This document shows, piece by piece, positions 36,561 through 45,322 of a stretch of 64,000 nt of DNA (its first letter is position 1; every line of letters starts with the position of its first letter). The notes under the pieces are model-generated. The model saw only the letters and a list, made by a program, of their open reading frames with translations, was not told the origin of the DNA and did not search any database. A program made the position numbers and the translations under genes. The DNA is from Pseudarthrobacter enclensis (GTDB taxonomy: Bacteria > Actinomycetota > Actinomycetes > Actinomycetales > Micrococcaceae): assembly GCF_001457025.1 (NCBI RefSeq), contig NZ_KQ758602.1, forward strand, positions 358,358-422,357, given 5' to 3'.

Positions 36561-36577
36561 TGTGCTTACTAACTAAT
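36561..36577. promoter_or_regulatory. Shared motif TGTGCTTACTAACTAAT
   Basis: These 17 bases match 62340-62356 at 16 positions, a second promoter region 26 kb away. It adjoins the palindrome CTAATATATTAG and lies upstream of the aminotransferase operon. Confidence 0.45.
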
Positions 36578-36584
36578 ATATTAG
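36573..36584. promoter_or_regulatory. Perfect palindrome CTAATATATTAG
   Basis: The 12-bp self-complementary site has an extra half-site CTAATATA at 36551-36558. It is probably an operator for the aminotransferase operon; the regulator is not encoded next to it. Confidence 0.5.
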
Positions 36585-36738
36585 GGCGATGCGAGCCAAG
36601 CCACAATAGGTGGCGGGTGATTTACCTGCTGGAAGAGAAGCGGGGCCAGGCGCCGGCGCACCTCACGGCCCATATGGGGCGGGCTGCCCGCCAAGAGAAT
36701 CAGCCGGCGGGGACCCGCGCTTTGTCAGGGGCCAGGCC

Positions 36739-36744
36739 TAGACT
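36739..36744 (+). promoter_or_regulatory. Probable -10 box of a leaderless DUF3072 transcript
   Basis: TAGACT ends six bases before ATG 36751; no ribosome-binding site is seen. Confidence 0.4.
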
Positions 36745-36750
36745 CGGGGC

Positions 36751-37014
36751 ATGAGTGAAAACAAGGAAACCCTGGGCAGTCCCACCCCGGAACCGGATGC
36801 CGGCCTGAACCGCGATCCTGAGGACTGGGTGACGGGCGACGAACCCATGACGGCAGCGCAGCGCAGCTACCTGGATACGCTGGCACGCGAGGCGGGCGAG
36901 GAACTGCCTGCAGACCTCAGCAAGGCGGAAGCGTCACAGCACATTGACCGGCTGCAGCAGAAGAGCGGCCGCGTCTCCGGCGACGCCGGCGGAGAACAGG
37001 ATCCGGCCGGCTAG
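36751..37014 (+). CDS. DUF3072 small protein
   Basis: The 87-aa acidic protein contains DPEDWVTGDEPMTAAQRSYL and ELPADLSKAEASQHIDRLQ, the DUF3072 pattern. It is soluble and of unknown function; the conserved part resembles a short SAP-like helix pair. The start is supported by the upstream TAGACT box. Confidence 0.78.
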   Translation: MSENKETLGSPTPEPDAGLNRDPEDWVTGDEPMTAAQRSYLDTLAREAGEELPADLSKAEASQHIDRLQQKSGRVSGDAGGEQDPAG

Positions 37015-37045
37015 GTCCAGCCGGCCCGGCGGACCTCGGCGGGCT

Positions 37046-37249
37046 TTACCAGGCCTGGTGTTCGCGCGTCACGCCGAAGGGAACGGCATCGCTCAAGGCG
37101 ACCGTGAACTTGTCGGCTCCGTGGCGGGTCACCAGGATGCCGTGCTGCCGTCCTGCCATGGCGTGCTTCCTGGCCACGGAGACGGCGGCATCCAGCTGGC
37201 TGTCCATGCTCTGGCGGTCAGTGACGGTGAAGGTCAGGGGAAAGTTCAT
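37046..37249 (-). CDS. Conserved-looking small protein of unknown function
   Basis: The 67-aa product begins MNFPLTFTVTDRQSMDSQLDAA and ends with a RHGADKFTVALSDAVPFG stretch. No signal, membrane helix or cysteine is present. The start is preceded by AAGG. The protein-like hydrophobic periodicity and position between a DUF3072 gene and the glycosyltransferases support a real gene, but I do not recognise it. Confidence 0.5.
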   Translation of the reverse strand: MNFPLTFTVTDRQSMDSQLDAAVSVARKHAMAGRQHGILVTRHGADKFTVALSDAVPFGVTREHQAW

Positions 37250-37543
37250 CGGTTGTGCCTTACGGGGTGGTGCGGGAGGGACGGAAACACCTGCGCTCCC
37301 CCAGGCGGCAGTGCCTGGGGACAATGGTGCATGACGGACTCCAGCCCAGCAACTTTAGAAAAATACCGCAGGCCAATGCGGGGATAGCGCTTTCCAGCAT
37401 AGAGGCAATTACGGACCCCGAGGGCCCGTGAATTAGAGTTGAATCCGGGCGGAAGCTGGTTCCCGGCCCTTCGCTGTCCCCGAAAGACGCCGCTGTTCCA
37501 CTGCCCCGCGGCAGCGTCCTGCCACCCGCGCAACAATATACGT

Positions 37544-38887
37544 GTGCCACGACCTGACAAGGATCCCGCCATTTCCACGGACGCTTTCTTCGGCCATCTC
37601 ACCCGGATCCGCAACGTCATCCTCCCCTCCGGGGCACGCGCAGCGCTCAACAGCCCGCGCGGCCTCCTGGGTGGATTCATCCTGGTGCACCTCGTCTTCC
37701 TGGTGTTCGCGGCGTCGCTGTCCCTGCGCGGGGAAGCCTTCAGCGACACCTTCATCTACCGCGATTGGGCGGTGGCAGGCTTCAGCGACGCCAACCTCTC
37801 CGGTGGCCCGAGCCCTTGGGTTTACCCGATACTGGCACTGATCCCCATGGCGATCGCCGGCGCTGCCGGCCCCGGGCCCTTCTTCTTCCTCTGGGTGCTC
37901 ATGACCACCCTGCTCAACGGCTGGGCGCTGCTCAAACTGACAGAGCGCGGCACCAACAGGGCCGCCATCCCTGCAGGCTGGTGGTGGCTCGCCTTCACGT
38001 TCCTGATGGGCTGGCTGGGATTCGCCCGCGTGGACGGCCTCACCGCCCCGCTGGTCCTCGTTGCCCTCGCATACGGCGTGGGCCGGCCCTTCGTGGCCTC
38101 GGTCCTGCTCGCCGTCGGAACCTGGGTGAAGGTGTGGCCCGCGGCCGTCATGCTGGCCCTGTTCGCCGTCGTCAAGAACCGGCTCACGGTGGTCCTGGCG
38201 GGAATCGCGACGACGGCGGCCGTCGTGGCGCTGGCGGCGGCCCTGGGCAGCGTCCCCAAGCTGCTGAACTTCCTCACCCAGCAGGGTGACCGCGGCATGC
38301 AGCTCGAAGCGACCTTCACCACCCCCTGGCTGTGGCTGTCAGTGCTCAACGTCGGCGATTCCCGCATGTACATGAACACGGCCATCAACTCCATGCAGGT
38401 GGATGGTCCCGGCACGGCCACCATGTCGGTCCTGATGCAGCCGCTGCTGATCCTGGCAGCCCTGCTGGTGGCGGGGCTGACCTTCTGGGCGCTGCACAAC
38501 GGCAAGCAGCACAAGGTGGCCGGCGGCGTGGACCGCACGGAACTGCTCCTGGCGGGCGCCCTGACGCTTGCCACCGCCTTCGTGGTCTTCAACAAGGTGG
38601 GCTCGCCGCAGTTCATGGTCTGGCTGGGCCCGGCGGTGGCCGTGGGCCTGGCGCACAGCTGGCGGGAATGGCGCGTCCCGGCGGCGATGCTGATCGCCAT
38701 CGCCGTGGCCACCTTCTTCATCTACCCGCTGTTTTACGACGCCCTCAGCCACAACAACCCCTGGATGGCGCTGGTGCTGACCATCCGCAATGTCCTCCTG
38801 GTGGTGCTGTTCCTCTGGAGCGTCCGGCGGCTCTACCTGCTGGGCCGGAAGACCCCGGCGCCCGCTCCTGCGCTCAAGGAGTCCTGA
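37544..38887 (+). CDS. GT87-like polytopic mannosyltransferase 1
   Basis: The predicted 447-aa membrane protein has about ten hydrophobic segments and shares a plan with the next gene: GGPSPWVYPILA in the first outer loop, GFARVDGLTAPLVLVALA, TWVKVWPAAV, and RGMQLEATFTTPWLWLSVLNV. This matches the DUF2029/GT87 group that uses polyprenyl-phosphate mannose outside the membrane. The start is uncertain; I take GTG 37544 because the frame upstream has no ribosome-binding site and an unlikely Cys/Pro-rich composition. Confidence 0.78.
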   Translation: MPRPDKDPAISTDAFFGHLTRIRNVILPSGARAALNSPRGLLGGFILVHLVFLVFAASLSLRGEAFSDTFIYRDWAVAGFSDANLSGGPSPWVYPILALIPMAIAGAAGPGPFFFLWVLMTTLLNGWALLKLTERGTNRAAIPAGWWWLAFTFLMGWLGFARVDGLTAPLVLVALAYGVGRPFVASVLLAVGTWVKVWPAAVMLALFAVVKNRLTVVLAGIATTAAVVALAAALGSVPKLLNFLTQQGDRGMQLEATFTTPWLWLSVLNVGDSRMYMNTAINSMQVDGPGTATMSVLMQPLLILAALLVAGLTFWALHNGKQHKVAGGVDRTELLLAGALTLATAFVVFNKVGSPQFMVWLGPAVAVGLAHSWREWRVPAAMLIAIAVATFFIYPLFYDALSHNNPWMALVLTIRNVLLVVLFLWSVRRLYLLGRKTPAPAPALKES

Positions 38888-38894
38888 CATTTCC

Positions 38895-40172
38895 ATGACA
38901 TTCTTCGACCGCCTGGTCAGCGTCCGCGGCAAACTGCTCCCGGCCAAGGTGGTGGACTGGTTTGCCCGCCCCTCCAGCGTGTGGTGGGGTTTCGCCGTCG
39001 TCCATCTCTACTTCCTGGGCTGGATGGCGTCCTTCTTCCTGCACGGCGACACCTTCAGCGACACCGAGCAGTACCGGCAGTGGGCCACGATGGGCTACAA
39101 CCCGCAGGACCTGGACGGCAAAATCAGCCCCTGGGTCTACCCCGTGCTGGCGCAGCTTCCCATCTTCCTGGCCAACATTGCCGGTCCCGGCCTGTACCTC
39201 CTGGCCTGGTTCCTGATCATCACGGCCCTCAACGCCGTGGGACTGCTGTACCTGACGCGCGGCCCGCGGAAGGTTACCGGCATCGCCCCGGCCTGGTGGT
39301 GGCTGTTCTTCACGATTTTCATGGGATATCTCAGCTTCGCCCGGGTGGAAGGCATCACGGCTCCGATCGTGTTGATCGCCCTGCTCTACGCGGCCGAGCG
39401 TCCTGTGGTGGCAGGCGTGCTCCTCAGCATCGCCACCTGGATCAAGGTGTGGCCGGCGGCTGTGCTGGCACCCATCGTGATCGCCAGCCGCAAGCGCATC
39501 CAGGTGGTGCTCGCCGGCGTGGCGGTGACCGCTGTCGTCGCCCTGGGAACGTGGCTCAGCGGCGGACTGGCCCACATCATGGACTTCCTCCTGAACCAAG
39601 GCGAACGGGGCATGCAGCTTGAGGCCACGTTCTCCACTCCGTGGGTGTGGCTGAGCGTCTTCAACATCGCCGGCTCCAAAATGGCGGACAACACGGCCAT
39701 CAACTCCACTGAGGTTTACGGGCCGGGCGCCTCCACTGCAGCATTCCTGATGCAGCCGCTGCTGATTCTCGCCGCCGTCGTAGCCGCCGTCCTGCTGGTC
39801 CGCGCGCTGAAACGCGGTGCCGAACGCGAGGAACTCTTCCTGGAGGGGTCGCTGATGATGGTCACGGCCTTTATCGTGTTCAACAAGGTGGGCTCACCGC
39901 AGTTCATCATCTGGCTGGCACCGGTGATCATTGCCGGCCTCACGCACGACTGGAACCGCTGGAAGGTTCCGGCCGCCCTGCTGATGGGCATCGCCATGAC
40001 CACGTTCGTGATCTACCCGCTGTTTTACACCCCGCTGATCCATGCGCACCCGATGATGGCCGCCGTCCTTACCACCCGCAACGTGCTGCTGGTGGTCCTG
40101 CTGTGGTGGTCGGTCAAACGCACTGCGGAACTGGGGAGGAAGCACGCCGCCCCTGTGGCGGCCGGCGCTTAG
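38895..40172 (+). CDS. GT87-like polytopic mannosyltransferase 2
   Basis: The 425-aa protein is a tandem paralog of the previous gene, with ISPWVYPVLAQL, YLSFARVEGITAPIVLIALL, ATWIKVWPAAV and RGMQLEATFSTPWVWLSVFN at equivalent places. It starts at ATG 38895, eight bases after the first gene, with AAGGAG in the end of that gene. Both likely act on the same lipid-linked glycan, such as lipomannan. The stop overlaps that of the convergent mptB-like gene (TTAG). Confidence 0.8.
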   Translation: MTFFDRLVSVRGKLLPAKVVDWFARPSSVWWGFAVVHLYFLGWMASFFLHGDTFSDTEQYRQWATMGYNPQDLDGKISPWVYPVLAQLPIFLANIAGPGLYLLAWFLIITALNAVGLLYLTRGPRKVTGIAPAWWWLFFTIFMGYLSFARVEGITAPIVLIALLYAAERPVVAGVLLSIATWIKVWPAAVLAPIVIASRKRIQVVLAGVAVTAVVALGTWLSGGLAHIMDFLLNQGERGMQLEATFSTPWVWLSVFNIAGSKMADNTAINSTEVYGPGASTAAFLMQPLLILAAVVAAVLLVRALKRGAEREELFLEGSLMMVTAFIVFNKVGSPQFIIWLAPVIIAGLTHDWNRWKVPAALLMGIAMTTFVIYPLFYTPLIHAHPMMAAVLTTRNVLLVVLLWWSVKRTAELGRKHAAPVAAGA

Positions 40173-41758
40173 CGGCTTTCGGCGCGGCGTGCGGCCAGGC
40201 GTTCTGCCACCCACTGCCAGCCCCTGCGGGCGAGGTCGGTGGGCCGTCCCTCGATGAGCAGCTTGCGTGTATGCACGTCGAGGAATAGAAGGTAGAAGGT
40301 GAAGGCCAGCGCGGTGACGAACGCCAGGGACGAGGCTGGAATGGGCAGTTCCACGAAGCCCCAAACCGACAGCTGGTCCTGGGCGCCGAACACCACGAAG
40401 AACGTCACCGCCACGTACAGGGAGCGGATTTGCCAGTCGTCACGGATGCCGGTCACGGCCAGGAACGGCAGGAACCACAGGATGTACCAGGGCTGGATGA
40501 TGGGCGAGAGCATGACGACGGCGGTGAACGCCAGCGCCATCCGGCGCACCGCCCGCGGGTAGTCGCCCCGGAACATCAGCAGCAGGACCAGCCCGATGGC
40601 GGTCCACTTCATCCCGGTCCGCAGCCAGGTGGCCAAGGTGCCGCCCGGAAGCCCAATGGCGTTGGCCAGCATTTCCACCTGCTGGCCAAGGAAGCCCGAC
40701 GGCGAGTAGCCCGTGTATCCGGGGGTGGGGTCCATGATGGCCCAGGTCCAGCCCAGGCCGAGGTTGTAGGGGATGCCGCTGATGACCAGGACGGCAAGGC
40801 TGATGCCCGCCGTGGCGCCCCAGATGAGGAACCTGCGTAGCCAGGACGCCGAGGGCCCGGCCCACATGACCCCGATGAAGGGCAGCAGGAGCACGGTGAT
40901 GGGCTTGATGCCGATGGACGCCGTCACCAGCAGGATCCCTGCGAAGTAGTGCCGCGTGGCGGCGAAGTACACGCCGGCGACGGCCAGTCCCACCATGAGT
41001 GCGTCGTTGTGTGCGCTGGCGATGAAGCTGATGAGGAACAACGGGTTGGCGACGGAGATCCACAGCGCCCGCGCTCCGTTGATGCCGTGGAGTTCCGCGA
41101 GTTTGGGCACATAGATGACGCAGAGCAGGACACCGGCTCCGGCGAGGAGCCGGAACAGCAGGACGGACGCATCGGGCTGCGCCCCGGTGAGTCCCACCAC
41201 TCCGCGTGCCAGCCAGAGGAAGTAGGGGCCGTAGGGTGTGCGGTTTTCCGCCCATGCGGGGTCGGCACCGAGCGCGAACCAGTTGTTCAGGGTGGAGATG
41301 CCCACCTCGTAGGGGTTCTGTCCCTCCTGGACCAGCCGGCCTTGGCCGGTGTAGGCATACACATCACGGGAGAACACCGGCACGCAGAAGAGCAGCGGCA
41401 CTGACCATGCGGAGACGGCGATCACCACTGATCGCAGTGACCGGTGTCCCCAGTCCGCTAGCCGTTGGCCCAGCCGGAGCCAGGATCGTATCAGGAGCAT
41501 GGCGCCAACGGTCAGGAGGACCGTGGAAACTGTGACGCCCCAGCCTTCGGTGCGGAGCGCGATGACAACGGGCTGGCGGATCATGGGCGAGCCGTTGGCG
41601 ATCCATCCTGTTCCGATGGACCCGACGAACATCATGAGGGAACCGACGAAGCCTTCGATCGTGGCCACGTACGCACGCCCTTTGGCCGGCGCGGAAGTCG
41701 TGGCCGGTGCGCCCGGCTGGCTTTCCGAAGTCCGAAGGTGTGACCCGCCTGCCGTCAT
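40169..41758 (-). CDS. mptB: MptB-like alpha-1,6-mannosyltransferase
   Basis: The predicted 529-aa membrane protein has thirteen or so hydrophobic segments. The loop SRDVYAYTGQGRLVQEGQNPYE followed by GADPAWAENRTPYGPYFLW is the signature of polyprenol-phosphomannose-dependent alpha-1,6-mannosyltransferases (MptB family), with the Asp of SRDVY as the likely catalytic base. It would build the mannan backbone, fitting the facing pair of GT87-like genes. ATG 41758 has GGGGA upstream; ATG 41806 is an alternative. Confidence 0.85.
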   Translation of the reverse strand: MTAGGSHLRTSESQPGAPATTSAPAKGRAYVATIEGFVGSLMMFVGSIGTGWIANGSPMIRQPVVIALRTEGWGVTVSTVLLTVGAMLLIRSWLRLGQRLADWGHRSLRSVVIAVSAWSVPLLFCVPVFSRDVYAYTGQGRLVQEGQNPYEVGISTLNNWFALGADPAWAENRTPYGPYFLWLARGVVGLTGAQPDASVLLFRLLAGAGVLLCVIYVPKLAELHGINGARALWISVANPLFLISFIASAHNDALMVGLAVAGVYFAATRHYFAGILLVTASIGIKPITVLLLPFIGVMWAGPSASWLRRFLIWGATAGISLAVLVISGIPYNLGLGWTWAIMDPTPGYTGYSPSGFLGQQVEMLANAIGLPGGTLATWLRTGMKWTAIGLVLLLMFRGDYPRAVRRMALAFTAVVMLSPIIQPWYILWFLPFLAVTGIRDDWQIRSLYVAVTFFVVFGAQDQLSVWGFVELPIPASSLAFVTALAFTFYLLFLDVHTRKLLIEGRPTDLARRGWQWVAERLAARRAESR

Positions 41759-41872
41759 GATTGTGTCTGGTCCCCTACCTGGTTGCGGCGCTGGCTCGGC
41801 CAGCATTGAATGGCCGCCCTGCAACCCGGCTATTTTATCAGCCGGACTTCCCCTGACCCGGAGCAGCAGCCC

Positions 41873-42274
41873 CTACTGCGCGCGGAGCAACGCCAGGAAC
41901 TCGTCGGCCATCGCGAGTTGCTCCTCCAGCTTGGCACGGCGCCGCTGGGCCTCTTCAATGAAATTGACCAGCTCGGATCTGATGGCTGTGTCATCCTGGC
42001 CGGGTTCGGTAGCTTCCAGCGCGTCAACCACCCGCAGCAGCTCGGCCATGGCCTCAAGGGTGAACCCCAGGGGCTTCATCCGTCGGATTACCAGCAGTCG
42101 GGCGAAGTCGCGTTCGGTGTACAGGCGGAAGCCACCGTCAGTCCGGCCTGACGGTTTGAGCAGGCCCACCTCGTCGTAGTGCCGGATGGTCCGCAATGAC
42201 ATCTGCGACCGGTCCGCGAGCTCGCCGATGTGCATCGTCGCCACTACTTCTTCGGCGGTCATTTCTTTCACCAT
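41873..42274 (-). CDS. MerR-family regulator
   Basis: The 133-aa protein has a MerR helix-turn-helix (MHIGELADRSQMSLRTIRHYDEVGLLKPSGR) and a long dimerisation helix (about residues 70-130). There is no cysteine for metal binding in the C-terminus, so a metal sensor is unlikely. Start at ATG 42274 or 42262. It is divergent from the SulP permease across a near-palindrome and probably regulates it. Confidence 0.85.
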   Translation of the reverse strand: MVKEMTAEEVVATMHIGELADRSQMSLRTIRHYDEVGLLKPSGRTDGGFRLYTERDFARLLVIRRMKPLGFTLEAMAELLRVVDALEATEPGQDDTAIRSELVNFIEEAQRRRAKLEEQLAMADEFLALLRAQ

Positions 42275-42294
42275 CACGTCACCGACCCTGTTCA

Positions 42295-42312
42295 ACCCTC
42301 ACGTTAGGGTAG
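42295..42312. promoter_or_regulatory. MerR-type imperfect palindrome (ACCCTcACGTtAGGGT)
   Basis: In the short merR-sulP divergent region, 14 of 18 positions are symmetric around ACGT. Length and place suit a MerR operator. Confidence 0.45.
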
Positions 42313-42333
42313 TGTTGCACACGCATCCGGACG

Positions 42334-43938
42334 TTGCCGGTGCATTTCTTCCAAGACCGGGCTGGACCCGTGCGCAGCGTGGCGCAGAAACGTTCCCCAC
42401 CGCTCTTCCCCAAAGAGCCGAGTCCCTGGAGCCGCTCCTTGGCCGTCGCCGACCACCCCCGCCCTTTCCGGCAACCCGTCACCGTATTGACCGCCCTGCG
42501 CTCTCCACGGCAACTCTCCCGCGAGGTCCTCGCCGGGATGGTCACAACGCTCGCGCTGGTCCCGGAGGTCATCTCCTTCTCGATTGTTGCCGGGGTAGAT
42601 CCCATGGTGAGCCTTGTCGCCTCGATCGTTCTGGCCCTTGCCATGTCCATCCTGGGTGGACGCCCCGGAGTGGTCACCGCCGCCGCGGGGTCGGTGGCGC
42701 TGGTCATCGCTCCCCTGGTGCATGAACACGGCGTGGAGTACGTCCTGCCGACGGTGCTCCTGGCAGGAGTGATCCAGGTGGTCTTCGGCCTGGCCGGCCT
42801 CGCCCGCCTGATGCGGTTCATTCCCCGCTCTGTGATGATCGGGTTCGTCAATGCACTGGGCGTCCTGATCTTCATGGCGCAGGCGCCGCACGTCCTCAAC
42901 GTTCCGTGGCTCGCCTATGCCCTGTTCGCCCTGACGTTCGCGATCATTTTTATCCTTCCGCGGTTCACCAAGGCGGTCCCGTCACCGCTGGTGGCCATCG
43001 TCGTCGTCACCGCGATCGTCATCATTGCCGGCCTGAGCGTTCCCAACGTGTCCGATGAGGGCCCACTGACGGGCAAGCTGCCCGGCTTCACCCCGTTCCT
43101 CTTCCCGGTGAGCCTCGAAACGTTCCAGCTGATCCTTCCCACCGCCCTGAGTGTGGCCTTCGTGGGACTGATGGAAACCCTCCTCACCGCGAAACTCGTG
43201 GACGGCATCACCGACACCCCGTCCCACAAGGGCCGTGAATCGTGGGCGTTGGGAGTATCGAACATTTTCGCCGGGTTCTACGGTGGCATCGGCGGTTGCG
43301 CGATGATTGGCCAGACCGTCCTCAACGTGAAGACCGGCCAGGCACGCACCCGCATCTCCACGACCGTGGCCGGGGTGTTCCTGCTCGCGCTGGTCACGGG
43401 GCTCAGCTCGATCATGGGCCAGATTCCCATGGTGGCCCTCGCTGCGGTGATGATGGTTGTGGCCGTAACCACCGTCGACTGGCACAGCGTCAAGCCGTCC
43501 ACCCTGAAGCGGATGCCGCTGCCGGAGACGCTCGTCATGGGCGTCACGGTGACCGTCGTGGTGTTCACCGGGAACCTTGCCTACGGCGTCCTGGTGGGCG
43601 TTGTCCTTGCCATGGTGCTGTTCGCTCGCAGGGTTGCCCACGTCATCACCGTGGACAGAAAACTGGCGGACGACGGCGAAAGCGTCCGCTACGAGGTGGT
43701 GGGACCGCTCTTCTTCGGCAGCAGCAACGACCTGGTGGAACACTTTGCGTACGCCGAGGATCCTGCGTCAGTGACCATCAACCTCAGCCGGGCCCAGATT
43801 TGGGACGCCTCCACGGTCGCCGCCCTCGACTCCATCGAAACGAAGTACGGCGACCACGGGGCGACGGTGACGATTGAGGGCCCCGATGAACGCAGCACCG
43901 GATTCCACCGGCGCCTCAGTGGGCACCTCGGCTCCTGA
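42334..43938 (+). CDS. SulP-family anion permease with STAS domain
   Basis: The up to 534-aa protein has about ten to twelve membrane segments in the SulP pattern (GMVTTLALVPEVISFSIVAGVDP at helix 1; RSVMIGFVNALGVLIFMAQ; SWALGVSNIFAGFYGGIGGCAMIGQT) and a C-terminal STAS domain (about residues 435-525, VTINLSRAQIWDASTVAALD). The family carries sulfate, bicarbonate or dicarboxylates. The start is unclear: TTG 42334 is the longest, GTG 42340 is possible, and the first 60 residues are weakly supported. Gene context gives no substrate. Confidence 0.85.
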   Translation: MPVHFFQDRAGPVRSVAQKRSPPLFPKEPSPWSRSLAVADHPRPFRQPVTVLTALRSPRQLSREVLAGMVTTLALVPEVISFSIVAGVDPMVSLVASIVLALAMSILGGRPGVVTAAAGSVALVIAPLVHEHGVEYVLPTVLLAGVIQVVFGLAGLARLMRFIPRSVMIGFVNALGVLIFMAQAPHVLNVPWLAYALFALTFAIIFILPRFTKAVPSPLVAIVVVTAIVIIAGLSVPNVSDEGPLTGKLPGFTPFLFPVSLETFQLILPTALSVAFVGLMETLLTAKLVDGITDTPSHKGRESWALGVSNIFAGFYGGIGGCAMIGQTVLNVKTGQARTRISTTVAGVFLLALVTGLSSIMGQIPMVALAAVMMVVAVTTVDWHSVKPSTLKRMPLPETLVMGVTVTVVVFTGNLAYGVLVGVVLAMVLFARRVAHVITVDRKLADDGESVRYEVVGPLFFGSSNDLVEHFAYAEDPASVTINLSRAQIWDASTVAALDSIETKYGDHGATVTIEGPDERSTGFHRRLSGHLGS

Positions 43939-43980
43939 ACCCTCCGGCCATTCGATGCCGGGCCGGCGTTTGGCGACGTG

Positions 43981-44418
43981 TCAGCGCCGGACGAGGATGT
44001 TGTCCTGGATCAGCGCATACCCCTGGCCCACCAGGTCCCCGGTATTCCCGCCGTCGGCCACCACGGCAGCCTCGCTCCCGTACCCCAGCAGATTGGTGGT
44101 CAGCACCGGCTTGCCATCCGTCGTGCACGCCGAACCCCACCGCTCCTTTCCTGCCTCAGCAACCTGGATCAGGCAGAATCCCGCCCCCTGGTCCGGGCGG
44201 GCAAGGTAGAACCGGAAACCTCCGTGATCCGCAGCCAGCCTCACGGTGGAAGGGTCCTTGCCCTTGAGGTCCACGAATCCGGGGACCTCGTCTTCGGCTG
44301 AAGCTGCCCGGTCAAGAATGGCCATGTCCGGCTGCGCCGGCTCCTGGGTACATGACACCAGCGCCAGCATCGCCAGGGCTGCAACGGCAGACGTCACCAG
44401 AGTGCCACGGACCGGCAT
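43981..44418 (-). CDS. Putative lipoprotein of unknown function
   Basis: The 145-aa precursor has a lipoprotein signal with lipobox LVSC (Cys about 23) and a soluble domain with a CLIQVAEAGKERWGSAC pair that could form a disulfide. I do not recognise the domain. The start has a strong GAGGTGGGGG site, and TTGCGC-17-TATCGT (44455-44483, minus strand) is a plausible promoter. Confidence 0.7.
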   Translation of the reverse strand: MPVRGTLVTSAVAALAMLALVSCTQEPAQPDMAILDRAASAEDEVPGFVDLKGKDPSTVRLAADHGGFRFYLARPDQGAGFCLIQVAEAGKERWGSACTTDGKPVLTTNLLGYGSEAAVVADGGNTGDLVGQGYALIQDNILVRR

Positions 44419-44655
44419 AATTCCCCCACCTCAAAAGAAAGTATCTGCTTAGCAACGATATTGCCGAAGAACAGGTTGCGCAAAAGCGACTTGACTTGAT
44501 CTGCGAAGCAATTCGATGTTATAAGAAACGACCAGAAGCCCCAAATACCATCATAAATCGGTGCAGTCAATTCATAAATTTCTGAAATTTAGTTGGATAT
44601 TCTTGCTACGCTCGGTCCGCCATCGGAATTGTATGGATTTATCAAATGGGGGAAC
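44419..44655. other. AT-rich divergent region
   Basis: This stretch is markedly richer in A/T than its surroundings. It holds a leftward promoter for the lipoprotein (TTGCGC-17-TATCGT), a possible rightward promoter TTGATC-17-TTATAA (44496-44524), and a repeat AAATTT-ctg-AAATTT at 44576-44590. The composition suggests either a strong regulatory region or recently acquired DNA. Confidence 0.45.
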
Positions 44656-45237
44656 ATGAATATCAGAAAAGCACTTTTGGCAGCGACACTCTCCGCAGGC
44701 CTAAGCCTTGGCCTGGCGCTTCCTGCGCATGCATCTGACACCCGACCGTCCACGCTGTCGGGTGAAGATGTCCAAGCCGCTGTGGATCATCACTTCGCGA
44801 ATCTTGCCACGCAGCACTTGCAGCCAAAGGGAAGTGTGGCGGGCACAGATGCGGTAGGGGACACATACCGCGTCTCAATAACCGGCCAGCAGTACGGAAC
44901 CGAATCCCCGGACATTCTCGCAAGCTGCAGGAATCCCGGCGCAACCTGCAGCCTGTCCCGCGCCGTGACCATGTCAGCCACAGTGTCGGGAGGGTTCGGA
45001 TTGTCGGCGGGCGCTGTCAGCGCACAAGCGGGTCTCAGCTATTCGGTATCCGTCTCCGATACCGTCTCTTGCACTTCACCGGTCCTCGGCTATAACCAGC
45101 TCTACGTCGCACGCCCATCTGGAACTTTCGTTTTTTACAATGTTGACCGTTACAACCTTTTTGGTTTTCATACCGGAACTGAACGTGGGACGGCATTCTT
45201 TCCCACGGGAGTTTCGTGCCGTGTAATTTACGGATAA
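44656..45237 (+). CDS. Orphan secreted protein with a Ser/Val/Ala-alternating segment
   Basis: The 193-aa precursor has a signal peptide cleaved near AHA-SD (residue 25-27). The mature part has four cysteines (SCRNPGATC, SCTSP, SCRVIYG) and a central stretch, about residues 100-140, in which small polar and aliphatic residues alternate (VTMSATVSGGFGLSAG, then SYSVSVSDTVS), as in amphipathic beta-hairpins. I recognise no named family. GGGGGAAC precedes the ATG and a terminator follows, so it is a single-gene unit. Confidence 0.65.
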   Translation: MNIRKALLAATLSAGLSLGLALPAHASDTRPSTLSGEDVQAAVDHHFANLATQHLQPKGSVAGTDAVGDTYRVSITGQQYGTESPDILASCRNPGATCSLSRAVTMSATVSGGFGLSAGAVSAQAGLSYSVSVSDTVSCTSPVLGYNQLYVARPSGTFVFYNVDRYNLFGFHTGTERGTAFFPTGVSCRVIYG

Positions 45238-45250
45238 GGCAACACGAACC

Positions 45251-45288
45251 AGGGCACCCATTAGTTTAATTGGCAATGGGTGCCCTTT
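45251..45288 (+). terminator. Terminator of the orphan secreted protein gene
   Basis: A perfect 12-bp stem (AGGGCACCCATT / AATGGGTGCCCT) with a 12-base AT-rich loop is followed by TTT; it may also serve the leftward lacI gene. Confidence 0.75.
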
Positions 45289-45322
45289 CGCGCTCCGGGA
45301 AATTGGATGGCGAAGGGGGAGC

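Larger units (their letters stand above)
36427..36750. other. Divergent intergenic region with AT-rich promoter elements
   Basis: No gene is supported in these 324 bases. The central 36551-36584 part is unusually AT-rich and holds a perfect palindrome and a motif shared with the marR region (separate entries). The remainder is GC-rich and unremarkable. Confidence 0.5.
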
